Shown here one piece after another: positions 32,855 to 44,506 of a stretch of 64,000 nucleotides of DNA. The stretch is taken from NCBI RefSeq assembly GCF_932526225.1, contig NC_064044.1, forward strand, positions 14,013,453 to 14,077,452. The letters are read 5' to 3'. The first letter of the stretch is position 1. Each line of letters starts with the position of its first letter. Under the pieces are notes generated by a model, which was not told where the DNA came from, made no database searches, and saw nothing but the letters and a program-made list of their open reading frames with translations. The stretch is from Nematostella vectensis. Lineage: Eukaryota > Cnidaria > Anthozoa > Actiniaria > Edwardsiidae. The position numbers were made by a program, and so were the translations under genes.

Positions 32855-33076
32855 GTGCAGTTCCAGAAAATATCCATAACCCCCTCTTGAGGGGCTCGGA
32901 GGTATGACCCCCACCCCCTGTAGAAAATATATACAGTAACTGTTAAGGAAAAAAGGGAATTTTACCCCCCCCCCCCCCTCCCCTCTGGAAATTCCTGGGC
33001 GTTTGAACACCTCACCCCGCCTGGAATTTCCAATCACCTCAATGGGGGGGGGGGGGGGGTATGGATATTACTACAC
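32855..33076. mobile_element. MITE, 222 bp, AAT target duplication
   Basis: Ends GTGCAGTTCCAGAAAATATC and the reverse complement of ATGGATATTACTACAC, flanked by AAT on both sides. Same family as 17528-17760. Confidence 0.7.
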
Positions 33077-33236
33077 AATATATTATTATCAATAGAGCAG
33101 ATTTTACTGTTGGATGTTTAAAATTCATAGTAGTTCAAGTGGATTTAGTTCGCAAATAAAAAGCGACTAAAAAATCTCCCTCGTTTTTTTTCGGCAGTTA
33201 AAGATTCGTAGCACTAATCTGACCCAGACTATCGGC

Positions 33237-36200
33237 TCATTCCTTTGGAGTCTCTTCAGCGGGTGCCTCCTCTTCCGCAGGCGCGGGTTCTTGTTCTACC
33301 GGGGCCTCCATTTCAGGCTGGTCTGTCGGAGCGTCTGGCCCAGTGTCTTCTGGTGGGCCACCATCTTCTGCTGGTTGGTTTTCTGTGAAGCAAACGAAGG
33401 AATGAAGTTAGTCGAACCTCATTAATGGACGCCATCAAAATGACAATGACCATGACCATTTGGTCACCTTGTGTGTTAAATTTAAATGTTTTTTGTTTGT
33501 TTGTTTGTTTGCCTCCTCCTCCTTTCTCCCTTATCATCATCATCCTACGGCCTCGGCCAAGATGTCTCGCACAACAGTTTGCGACACTTTGCGATCGGCC
33601 ATGGCCGTTACTTTCCATTTCTCTCTCTTTCTTCTCCCCCACCCCCAACCGTCAAAAATTGTTTGCCAAACAATTTACGACTTCCCTGATAATAATGCTT
33701 GAAGATAACGTCACCTGGCCACAGAACCGGAATCATTCTAAGAATCTGTGAGAAGCGCACTATCAGAATACAACATTTGCTCTATTTATTTTTATCGTTG
33801 GGCGTGCAATAGATATTGCATTGAGAAAAATGTATTGCTAAAGAGCCGATATAGGCGCTAAAACAAGAATTTACGAAACACGCTCTTTTCTTATTGTACC
33901 TTCTTTGCTTTCTTCTGCGGCGCCTTTTTGTGCAGAGTCTTCAGCCCTGGCACCAGCCTCGCCCGAGACCGCCTCTCCTGCCGCCGACTCACTGTCTGCA
34001 TCTTTTGCCTCCTGCCTCTCGTCCTCATTCCCCTCCGCGGCTGGCGCTTCGGCAGTTGTCGCGCCCTGAGTGGCGGGAGCTTGGGTCGGCTCGCTTGCGC
34101 TGGGTTCTAATATATTGAAGAAGAAAAAATTATCAGAGGTTTTATATGTATTTTTCACATCCAAGCTGGTGCTCGTTTGGAAAGTAAGAGAGAACTTTCA
34201 AAGAGCTCTAAAGACCAAGTAGAATATCTGACCCAGCGGCGTAGCCAAGATTTTTAAAAGGAGGGGGGCCAAAAGGCCATTTCAAGGCATTTTTTCCTGT
34301 ATTTTAGATGGTGTCTCATACATTTACTGTATTTTTGGCTGCTAGAAGGGGGGGGGGGGGGGGGGGGGTGCCCGGGCCCCTGCCCCCCCCCCCCAGGCTA
34401 TACCCCTGTGACCTGAGTTTTAACTTCTAACACTACACTTCCTGAACTATTAACATAATAGGAAAGTATTCTCGGTACTCACCTTGGCCTTGGTTGTGTT
34501 GGCTGCCTTCCTACTATCTCGACTGTTAACATTCTATGTCACATTATTTCTCTATTACAATACTATCGACTGCCAACTGTTTTATAACTGGGTGTTTCTC
34601 TCTGACAAACTTAGTTAATCTTAAATTAATTTATATGCCGCTTTTTTTTAAACCAGACCCCTTCACATTTACTGTTTGGTAGTCTAGGTTAAGAATCTTT
34701 TTGCTAAAGGACTTCTGTTGTGATCTGTTGCTGTGATATCAAAGAAGATCTTTTGCCAAGATTTGTGGATTCCTTTTTTTTTCAAATTTTTACATTGACC
34801 GATGTCCCCTGTGCTTCAGTTTTCACAGTTTACTGCAGCATGGAATTTCACATCAGGTATCATGAGGAGCCTTTACCCTCAGTATATTTGCAGTAAACAC
34901 AATTTTTACATTTATGTTTTGAAGGCAATGAATTGAGATTACATTTATTTCAGTTCAGTTTTATTACACATGCTGGTAGCAATGCCTTTTGTCACTGCGC
35001 TAGGCTGGCAATGTGAAAGACACCAATCAAAACAAAAAAAAGAAAAAATATGTAGCTTTGATTGACATGAATTTCACTGGCCAACCAGAGAGCCAAATAA
35101 ATACTTTAACATCCTTTACCATGGATGATTGAACCATGGTAACCATGACCATGGTGGCGTGTGTCGTACTATAAGCCCAAATATTTTTTTACTCAAAGAA
35201 ACAAGGCTTGATTAAAGGGGGTTTTATAAGGTTTTATAGTAGGATAAGACTTTTTTCAAAATCTTAATTTTCACCAGCCATGCACGTGTGCCAGCCTTAT
35301 TTCTCTCACACCTTATTTCTCTATAATGACATGGCTCTCGTTATGATGTTGTTTAGTCATGAAATTTTAAATTTTTAATGTTTAGAATTATATTAAATTT
35401 AAACCCAGGCACCATTGCACAAGGAGCACAGTTTTATTAAATAATCTTTATTTAACTGATAGTTTTGTACTTATGTATAGCCATACAGCATTTGATTAAT
35501 AAATAAACTATTATAAATTATTACCTTCAAACATTCACATACATAACTTAAAAAAAATATATATAAGAATGAATTATAGTTGCAAAACATTGGTGAAATA
35601 TAAATGACTTCTGGTCAGGTTTAAGTTTTCTTTTGACCTGGGTAAACAGAAAGTAAAAAGATTAGAAGAATGAGATGAGAAGGAATTTCTCGAAGTGAAT
35701 AGTGTGTTTTTCTGAGTGCTTATGTAAATACCTCATGAGGATCTGAGAAGGGGTATTTTTAAGTGAACAGTATGCATTTCTCTGAGTGCTTATAAAGTAT
35801 TTTGTGGGGATTTGTAAAGGGATTTCTTGGGTTGAACAGTATACGTATATTTATTTTCTGATATATATGTAATTAGAGTACTTTACACACAGACAGTGCG
35901 TTTATAAGGTCATGTATGGCCGGGACACTAATAAATATTTCACCTTTAATGACAAAGTTCAGTAAAAAACCCAAATAATTTAGTTCTTTTAAAAAAAAGA
36001 TAAAGATTAAAAGGAATTCCTAGATAAGAATTAAAGATAGATCTTTTGTCTTTCTTATTTTAGTGTTAACTAAGTAATAATTAACAGTGGGTTACATATA
36101 TACTTAGATCTTAGAAAATCAAATTGAAGAAATAAAATAAAACTTCGAATTGAAGTAATAACGAGATCACCTAGTGTCAATCATTTGAAACAAGCTTTGT

Positions 36201-38098
36201 TTCTCACACTGACATATGTAACTACATTACTAATACACAATACATAACATTAGCAAGAAAACAGGCTCAGAGTAATGTCTCATTTGACCAATATTTAGAG
36301 ATTACGTAAGTATGTCACAACTATTTCTTTGCCAAAGGACAAAAAAAGTACACCATAATAATGCTCACACTAACCCAACACTTACTAACCTAACAGTACT
36401 GCTTATACTGTACACACACCCTAACCCAATAGTACACGTAATAACACTCACCCTAACCCAATAGTACACCTTATACATACACCCTAATCCAAAAGTACAC
36501 CTTATACACATACCCTAACCCAGTAGTACACCTAATACGACATACACCCTAACCCAACAGTACGCCTTATACACACACCCTAACCCAACAGTACACCTTA
36601 TACACACACCCTAACCCAACAGTACACATAATACACGTACACTAACCCGACAGTACACTAATACACACACCCTAACCAGACAGTACACCTTATACACACA
36701 CCCTAACCCAATAGAACACAAATTATAATAACACTCAACCTACCCCAATAGTTCACCTACTGTAATACACACCCTAAACCAACAGAACACCTTATACACA
36801 CACCCTAACCTAATAGTACACCTTATACACACACCCTAACCTAAAAGTACACCTTATACACACACCCTAACCGGACAGAATACCTTATACACACACCCTA
36901 ACCCGACAGCACACCTAATACATACACCCTAACCCAACAGTACGCCTTATACACACACACTAACCTAATAGTATACACCTTATACACACACCCTAACCTA
37001 AAAGTACACCTTATACACACACCCCCTCCCAACAGTACACCATAATAACACTCACACTAACCCGACAGTACACCTAATACACAAACCCTACCCTAATAGT
37101 ATACCTTATTATAAACACACCATAACCCGACAGTACATCATTATAACACTAGCCCAACAGTTTACCATAACACACACACTAAACCCAACAGTACTACCGT
37201 AATAACACTCACCGTCAACACTCTCATCACCCTCTGCAACTGGAGGAAGCGTTGCTGTTATTTCTGGTGGCATTGGGCGTGGCTTGTCATCAATAACAAC
37301 CTCTTCTTTAGCTGCTTTCTCATACGCCTCCTGGCGAGCAATGACCTCTGCCTCTTCATCCATTTTCATTTTCCTGAGCCGCTCCTGCTCAGCTTGTTCC
37401 TTTTCCAATTGAAGTTGGGCTGCTTCCTCTTCTTTCTTGAATTCAATATTATGAAAACTTATATTATTATGGTGTCATATCATCGACATGTGTATTATAA
37501 TGGCTTCATGTCATATAAATGTGTCTTCTACAGTTCAAATTGGTTCACAATACAGTACATGTCTTATCATTAACTTACACGACATTTTATTTAAAAAAAA
37601 TGTCACAAGCTCCTAAGCTATGTATATTAACCCCTTATTATCTTGCATATTCTACTCGAGAGTACTTTGAGAGTATCGACTTGCAGAATAATCATAAAAT
37701 TTATAGGCGTTTACGAGTGTTTTTGGTTTGTGTTTGAGACGGTTTAGACTTCGTGGTTATTGAAGTAAACACAGGACTTTGAAAAATATTTTTATCATTT
37801 CGCAAGCTTCACATTTCGTGAGCTAAGCATAGAGCAGGGATTCCGAATAACCATGGTTGGTCCATGTTGTTTTAGTATTTGGTTTACATCGAATTTCGAA
37901 AATTCTGTCACTGTTTTAGAAATTGCAGAAAGTTTATGTGGTTACAGTTACCTTTGCCGCAAATTCTGTGTTCTCAACGTATTTTCGCAGCCAAAATGCC
38001 AGATACTCGATTGGGTCAACTGGTCTCTTATTGACGATCTCGGCCAAGCCGAGCGACAAAGCCTCCCCTACATGTTTCTTTAGATATTCAGAATCCAT
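33237..38098 (-). CDS. DPY30-domain (DYDC1/2-like) protein, 240 aa, four exons
   Basis: Exons on the minus strand: 38098-37952, 37435-37213, 34106-33900 and 33382-33237, with all phases consistent (723 nt). Exon 1 encodes a DPY30-type dimerisation motif (VGEALSLGLAEIV, RPVDPIEYLAFWL), typical of DYDC proteins and of the axonemal and chromatin proteins that share this motif. Exon 2 is a coiled coil (EKEQAEQERLRKMKMDEEAE). Exons 3 and 4 are an acidic Ala/Glu/Pro-rich tail ending ETPKE. DYDC proteins are linked to cilia and sperm. It starts 330 bp from LRMDA, divergently, with an imperfect RFX X-box (38201-38214) between them. Intron 2 begins directly with a large minisatellite. The tail is longer than I recall for vertebrate DYDC proteins. 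Confidence 0.8.
34218..34412. mobile_element. MITE-like element with G/C tracts
   Basis: It starts near CAGCGGCGTAGCCAAGAT and ends near AGGCTATACCCCTG, with a long G run followed by a long C run. It lies in intron 3 upstream of exon 3. Boundaries are approximate. Confidence 0.45.
34413..36349. other. intron 2 of the DYDC-like gene, no further feature
   Basis: AT-rich intronic sequence between exon 3 and the minisatellite. No exon or transposon end was recognised. Confidence 0.4.
36350..37212 (-). repeat. minisatellite starting at the DYDC exon 2 splice donor
   Basis: On the minus strand, units of about 31 bp of the form GGTGTACTGTTGGGTTAGGG plus a GTGTGTATAA-like end repeat more than 20 times. 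The array begins with the donor itself (GTGAGTGTTATTAC), and variants of that string recur inside the array near 36350, 36440 and 37050. CCCTAACCC on the plus strand is coincidentally telomere-like. Confidence 0.85.
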
Positions 38099-38200
38099 CC
38101 TTGGTGTGGAACCACTAATTTGTCACTAAATTACGGTCTAGAGTTCGATATTTCTGGCGTTTTCGTCTCAGATGTAAGCTTCTTTCAAAACATCTACTCT

Positions 38201-38214
38201 GTCGATATGGTAAC
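38201..38214 (+). promoter_or_regulatory. imperfect RFX X-box in the DYDC/LRMDA bidirectional promoter
   Basis: GTCGATATGGTAAC fits the RYYNYYATRRNRAC X-box consensus with one mismatch (A at position 5). It lies between the divergent starts at 38098 and 38428. Confidence 0.35.
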
Positions 38215-38427
38215 TAGTGCGACCGCTGATTGACATATTGGGCTCGGAAACAATTTTGACCAATAAGAACAGCTTTTACAAAGAAGCTCAAAACGAAAGA
38301 TTCTAGAAGTCTAACGCGTGTCGTGATTGGACAATTGTAACTTTTGGCCTTTTCATTTCGCAGTTTGTATACAGGAAGCATGTATTTATCTCTAAAATAA
38401 CCGTGTTTTAGAAGTATTCCACGCAAA

Positions 38428-41400
38428 ATGGAAAACGGAGCAGATAGCATCGTTCTGCTTGGAAATCAGGTATTATTTCGTATCGGAAAAGCCTCATAAG
38501 TTCGTTCGAAATGCGCTCTCAGCTGAGCAGTGATAACTACTCTTAGTCACATGACTTTATTTCAGATATAACTTTCTAGACTAGATTAGGCAAAACTGAT
38601 AACCATGCTTATGTTAGATTGTAATTCGTTTTACTCGGTTTAAAGATATTCTTTGGTTCCACCGGTAGATCATTTAACCCGATTTGTAAGCGTATATGTC
38701 GATGAAGCTTGTTTTGATTCCTGTTGATTACATCTTTGTTGTTTTTTACTGACAGGATGTTCGAAATATTTATAAAGTATCCCTTAATTAATAAATTTAA
38801 TAATGAACTTCAAATTTTGACGTTTGAACTTCAAATTTTGACGTTTGATGCTGAGGTTTATGTCACATCTCCACCAGAAATAGCCATGCACATCTACGGG
38901 GGAGGAGGTGGGGGGGGGGGGGGTATGTTCAATTTAAAAATAAATTATGTTTTACTGAACAAATGTATAATAAAACATAATTTATTTTTAAATTGCACAA
39001 AGGCAAAGAGAAGCCATTCTTTATCAATTGAATCATTACGCCTAAGGCCAGAGATGGACTGCATTTTGGTTGACCAACGGATTGCGTGATTGTCAAAGTA
39101 AAGTGCACACTCTTAGCCTATCAGAATTCTGATAGTAAGTACAACATACAATAGTAAGAATAACCAAATATAAGAAGGGCAAGGAAGTGCTTGCCTCAGT
39201 GCACATCGTAGCTATCTTAGTTATGAAATTCGTGTCAATCAAAACTGATCACATGTTGATTGTCTAATTTTTAAAACTTTGTAGCTTAGTAAAAATAAAG
39301 GTAATATCATTTTTTTTTAATTCAGCGTAACAAACTGTGTTCCTCCTGCCCTTGGTTATCTAGTGATTTTCTAGATATCCCGATGTTTCTTTCTCAAAGA
39401 GGTTTATAAAGATTTGTCTTTTGTAAATATTGCAGCTGTCCTTCATTGGCCAGGAAGCAGAGAGTGTTCCTGGAATACTGGGCAGCAAGTATGGCAAAAC
39501 CATCACAAGACTGGACCTCAGCTACAACCAACTGAAGTATGTTTAACCATCCTTCCCAATCAGTTTTATTTACACTTCTCATAGTATACATAGTTGTCAA
39601 TACAACTGCATATATTTTAACTGCACAAATGATGCAGTCCTAATACTGGGAAATGTGTTTAGGCTGAACCTTAGGAGATCAGAGGGGCCAAGGATAGGGA
39701 GGGAACATAGGGGTCATGGAGAGGGAGGTTCTGTGGAGAGGAATGGAGCATGGAGAAGATTGCCCAATAGAGAGGGTGTAATATTCATTGAATGTGGTGT
39801 TTTTGTCCTGCATCCCCTGACCTTGTTAATTACTGTTGTTCCAGGAGCCTAAGTGGCATCAAGAGTTTTGAAGTTCTAGAAGAGTTGATTCTAGATAATA
39901 ACCAGCTCAGTGATGACTTGGAAATTCCTGTCATGCCGACTCTTCACACACTCACACTAAACAAGAATAAAATATCCTTTCACACAACCAGTTCTTTCAT
40001 GTAGAAATAATGTTTTTTTAAGAGCATATGACTTCCTTAGCAATGAGGTATTTGTTTTCGAAGTTTCAATTACATGTGATATTGAATAAGAGGGAAGGGC
40101 TGGGTGAAAGAGTGGAAGAGTGATTATGCTTACCAAAGGTGGCCACTTATTATGCCACTTATTATGAGCCTCTCTGTAAAAGAGACTACATTCTTCTAAT
40201 TCATTTTTGCAAGCAGAACAAGGAATAACTGACTACATACATAGCTTGATATCTCAACTACACCCATTTACTTGTTATTTTTTCTTGACAACTTTTACAT
40301 TGTTAATTTGGAAAGTTTGCTTGAGAAGATTTCAGGATGTTTACCCAACCTAAGATACCTAAGCATGCTTGGTAATATGGCATGTCCTAATGAGCTGTCG
40401 TTTACAGACCACGACGAGGAGGACTATCAGAGATATCGGTGAGTGGATAATGGATGCTGCCTTAGATATTTGTTCTACCTGAGACATAGGGACCTTAAAC
40501 AGACTCTTTCAGCCGCCATTTTGTCATCCTAGCAAAGTACTAACTGTGAAAAAGCATCCATTTCCATCGGCTGATTTGGGGAAGCCAAAGCAATATTTTC
40601 AATTGAATTTTGTAAATAAAGTATTAAACTTTGTGTTTAGATTGTTATTTCGAGATTTCAAAACAATATGGGACTTCCAATTAAATGAAAACAACAACAA
40701 AGGTGTAGCTGACAAGGGCACTTCATGACGGCAGAGAGTCAATGACGGCACACACGCAAGATTTTAATAGCGCTACCACCTTTTTCAGAGAAATACAATG
40801 ATGCACAGTCATCATCCCTCCGACGTTGTGAATCTTTAGTTCGCTAAGTAGACATGAAGGAGGGAAGATGTAATTAAAGTAAAACAAAGATGAGAAAAGA
40901 TAAAAACTGAAAGACAGGACTACAAGTAGGTTAATAATGAACTATTCTGTTCTCTCTCCTATAAGGCAACTACTATATACTGAATGTAGGTGAATGATAA
41001 ACTATTCTATACTCTCTCCTCTAACACAGCTACTATATACTGCACAAACTACCAAAGCTCAAATTTCTGGACTCAAGAACTGTCAAGGAACAAGAAAGAC
41101 AGGAAGCCATGCGGGTTGGCGCATTCATGAAGATTGTTACCCCTAGTACAGCAACTGTGGTAAGTGCACGGGGAGCATGAAAAAAACATTTCACTCCATT
41201 AGAGTCGGCTTAAATGAAGGGCATCTCTTTGAGATACTTAGCAGTTGATGGTCATCTGATTTGCTCCAAGAGCCCCCAACAAGCTGCTCCTCCCCCTCTC
41301 ACAACCCTGGCCATGGACATGTGTGGTTATAACCCTTGCAAGTGAGAGAAGATCCTCTTAACTTTTCTGCTATTTCACAGAAAACTGGTAGCCCCACAGA

Positions 41401-41548
41401 CAGCGATTTTGATGGCTTTAAGTACACACCGCTTCCCACAGAGACTGCAAGCTCAGGCGAGCACCATGGTACCTTTGGCCGATGTCGCTATGTGTATTAC
41501 GGCAAGCACTCAGAAGGCAACCGTTTCATACGAAACAGCGAGTTATAA
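38428..41548 (+). CDS. LRMDA: leucine-rich melanocyte differentiation-associated protein orthologue, 235 aa
   Basis: Exons: 38428-38469, 39436-39536, 39845-39971, 40299-40438, 41030-41159 and 41381-41548; 708 nt with consistent phases. The protein has leucine-rich repeats ([61 protein letters not shown]) and the diagnostic C-terminus [20 protein letters not shown]. Human LRMDA (C10orf11) acts with Rab32/38 in melanosome and lysosome-related organelle trafficking and is mutated in an albinism type. Presence in a likely cnidarian points to an older trafficking role. Intron 3 shows AT-AC U12-type signals. The last coding bases and 3' UTR are tandemly repeated downstream. Confidence 0.92.
38900..38990. 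repeat. G-rich tract with an inverted repeat in LRMDA intron 1
   Basis: A G-rich run (38899-38925) is followed by an inverted repeat: TTCAATTTAAAAATAAATTA at 38928 faces its near reverse complement at 38970-38996. Probably a small MITE. Confidence 0.5.
39972..40298 (+). other. U12-type AT-AC intron of LRMDA
   Basis: The 5' end is ATATCCTTT, a perfect minor-spliceosome donor. TTTCTTGAC at 40281-40289 matches the U12 branch-site consensus, and the intron ends TTTAC 10 bases after the branch adenine (40288). Only this AT-AC join keeps the frame and restores the LRR sequence; there is no GT-AG alternative. Confidence 0.85.
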
Positions 41549-41800
41549 CACCAGGAAAAGCATAAGAAACAGCGAGTTAGGCCTAGTTTAAACTCCATTC
41601 TTTCCTTGTACCGTTCTAAATACAAATGCATGAAAATGAATCAATACCATTGTTCTACGTTCATTTGTATTTGGAACGGCACATGAAAAGAACGGCGTTT
41701 AAAATAGGCCTTATAACACCAGGAAAAGCATAGAAAACAGAGAGTTATAACGCCAGGAAAAGCATACGAAACAGCGAGTTATAACACCAGGAAAAGATCC
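41531..41800 (+). repeat. repeated LRMDA 3' coding end with MITE insertion
   Basis: The end of the LRMDA coding sequence and its 3' flank (GAAACAGCGAGTTATAACAC, CAGGAAAAGCAT) recur about five times. A MITE at 41580-41710 interrupts the array. Confidence 0.8.
41580..41710. mobile_element. MITE, 131 bp, TTA target duplication (Harbinger-like)
   Basis: Ends GGCCTAGTTTAAAC and GTTTAAAATAGGCC are inverted repeats, flanked by TTA at 41577-41579 and 41711-41713. A 3-bp TWA duplication is typical of PIF/Harbinger. Near-palindromic throughout; relatives are at 32404 and 44160. Confidence 0.75.
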
Positions 41801-43684
41801 AGTGTGTTAATGTTTACAATTGTGGATTAGCTTCCACAATTGAAGGAACCACATTTCTTTGCTTTTTCTGTTAAAAACTATTTTTACTGTTATGTATCCG
41901 GGAGATGACTGGCAGCAGTCTTGCTTTTGTCCCTGGGACTGTAGCTGGCAGGGGGACCCAGAGGGGGGTGGGGTGGGGTGGGTGGTTGGGTTTGAAGTAC
42001 AGCTGCTCTACCAAAATCAGAGTTTAATGTGGACTTTTCAACATATGAAAGAAAATATAGGGTTTGCCCCAAAATACAAGGCAAGCTCCCCCTCTTATCC
42101 CCACAAAAAGTATAGCTTTAATTTTGTGGCAAACTAGGAAATAGCAAGTAGGGCCACGACAGATGGGGCAAGGAGATCGTAAAAGAGAATTGCAATGGAA
42201 TAACTTTAAAAAACATAGCCCCTTGCTTGGCGCTGCCGTCTTATGGCTATATCCCGTTTAGGCGAGTTCTTCAGATTTTGTGCGGGAGGGCTAATTCCTA
42301 ACAGAGAAAACTAGAAAATATTACACTCTCGTTATCATCAAACGTTATTTTAGTATATTAAATGTTAGGTTTGCTATTTTTAAAATATCAAATGATTTTA
42401 TTAACCTGTTTTTTACCGTGTAATTAAAATAATTTTATCAAGGCTATTGCTATTTTTGATGGAGGAATTAAGCAAATTCTTTAAGACTGTTAAAAATAAA
42501 GAAGGGTGATCAGGAAAGAGAAAGTAAGTAGGATAGTTGATGACACAGGAAGCGAGCAGGATGGTGGATGATACAGGAAGTAAGCAGGATGGTGGATGAT
42601 ACAGGAAGTAAGCAGTATAGTGAAAGATGCGATTCCTTCCCAGGTCCCTGATGCTCAATCGCGCCCGAGCTTGCAGCTCGAGCCGCCGCCAACAATTCGC
42701 CAGGAAATAATTAGCGTAAACGATCTAATAAATGCCCCCTATGTAAAGATCGCCTCCTATGTAATGAGCTCCCCTCCGTCCCCAAGCTTATAGTTTTATA
42801 TTGAAAGCCTCCCTCTATTAACCGTCACCCGCTCCCCTTCCCTCCCAGCTTAAAAAAGAAAAACAACATAGGAATTCCGGTAAAATAAATCAAATTTGAT
42901 TGCCTTCTTGCTTAATCTAAGCGAGTATAGTAGCGTCTTGCTCAATATCAAGAACTGCTTAGGCTATATTTTAACGTGACCCTGACTATTTGAATCCCCA
43001 CTGCACTTGGGTTAGTTAATTGTGAGTTAATAATGAACGCCCCAATCTAATAAACGCCTCCCATCTATTGAACAACCCTCTCCACGACCATCGACATTTT
43101 TAAAACGCCCCCGGCCTTTATTACATCATTTACGGAATTACAACAATAAATGATGACCATGAATAGAATAATATGAATTTTCTTTGAGTAATTAATTTTT
43201 TTTAATTTGTTAGCTAATGGAATCGGTTTTACATTATTAAACATTTTTAACCCTATTTATAGTAAAACAATCCTACCCCCCCCCCCCTCCTACTCCATAT
43301 TGATTCTACTTCCAAAGTCATCCTTAGGGAGGGTGATGCACCCCATTTTTTTCCCCTTCTTTGCGGGGGTTTCCCTTTATCCATAGTAAGAATATATATA
43401 CTCCATACCTTTGGGAGAAAATATGAGCAAATAATGTCATTTTCCCAAGGAAATAAAAATACGTTTGTCCCGTGAATCCCAAGGTGAGTACAGTTTACAA
43501 TGGAAAAATATATTATGCTCTTTAAGACCCGCATACATTAATTAATCAATAGTCGTATATTACATTTTGATCCACACAAATTGAAACATTCTACCTGTCC
43601 TACGAAAAAAACGAAAGCAGGAGATGCTCATTTGATACGTCGTGCTGTAGTTATAGCACGACGACAGCGAATCGACAAGCCGTA
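41801..43684. other. intergenic, no gene seen
   Basis: AT-rich sequence between LRMDA and the 36-bp array. It contains three short copies of an AGGAAGNNAGCAGGATGGTGG-like unit near 42545-42615 and GCCCC-rich MITE fragments near 42700 and 43030. No supportable exon. Confidence 0.4.
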
Positions 43685-43703
43685 ATGTTGTACAATAGTT
43701 GCT

Positions 43704-44034
43704 ATTGTGATCGTGTACATAGTAGCCTTATGGTAATCTATTGTGATCGTGTACATAGTAACCTTATGGTAAGCTTTTGTGATCGTGTACATAGTAACCT
43801 TATGGTAAGCTATTGTGATCGTGTACATAGTAACCTTATGGTAATCTATTGTGATCGTGTACATAGTAACCTTATGGTAAGCTATTGTGATCGTGTAAAT
43901 AGTTACATTATGTTAAGCTATTGTGATCGTGTACATAGTAACCTTATGGCAAGCTGTTGTGATCGTGTACATAGTAACCTTATGCTGAGCTATTGTTATC
44001 GTGTACATAGTAACCTTATGGTAAGCTATTGTGT
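43704..44034 (+). repeat. 36-bp minisatellite, about nine units
   Basis: The unit is TGTGATCGTGTACATAGTAA plus CCTTATGGTAAGCTAT. The 36-bp period keeps a frame open, but the translation is only the repeat. Each unit holds a donor-like ATGGTAAGC. Confidence 0.9.
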
Positions 44035-44157
44035 TTATCCTCAAACGCAATAGAACTGAGTTTGGCACGACGTTAGAGACAGGCCGTGTGAGCTACGGCA
44101 AAGAGTTTGAAACACTGTAAAGGAAATGTATGCCGTCATAGAGGTGACTTAGCCACA

Positions 44158-44262
44158 GGGCAAACGCCGTTCTTTTCACGTGCCCTTGCAAATGCATGCA
44201 AATAAACCATGCTGAATGTTTCTGGAACGACACAAAAAAGAACAGCGTGGCTGTCCTAGGTA
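44158..44262. mobile_element. MITE fragment related to 41580-41710
   Basis: It has inverted ACGCCGTTCTTTTCACGTGC and AAAAAAGAACAGCGT ends and an internal CAAATGCATGCAAAT. Boundaries are approximate and no target duplication was identified. Confidence 0.45.
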
Positions 44263-44506
44263 TTAGATCACGAACGGAGCTCCGAATGGTGTCGGTATTT
44301 GACTGAGCTCGGTATTATGACTTTGGTCGGGTTGAAGCCGTCTAGGTCGTTGTTCGGAATGTTCGTTGCGTTATGACAAAGTTTCGATGAAGGCCAACTA
44401 GAGGATCGCACGGGATGTAGTCGGCATTCGGCTCAGCTCGATGTTATGGCAAGGGTTCGTTTAAAGCCGATTGGAGGATCACTCGGTATGTCGTCGGTTA
44501 TTCGGC

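Larger units (their letters stand above)
31457..33236. other. second arm of the local duplication; non-coding, with MITEs
   Basis: Collinear pieces match 150-385, 1750-1790 and 1795-1925. MITEs at 32404-32540 and 32855-33076 are inserted here. No gene is seen before the DYDC terminal exon at 33237. Confidence 0.5.

Noticed and set aside
34974..35040. Possible transposon end near AACCAAAA-type A runs in DYDC intron 2
   Set aside because: No inverted partner or target duplication was found.
36380..37200. CCCTAACCC-rich stretch as interstitial telomere
   Set aside because: The unit is about 31 bp with the motif as only one part, it starts at an exon donor, and pure hexamer runs are absent.
43685..44053. 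122-aa plus-strand frame with 12-residue repeats as a gene
   Set aside because: It consists only of the 36-bp minisatellite and has no splice or start context.
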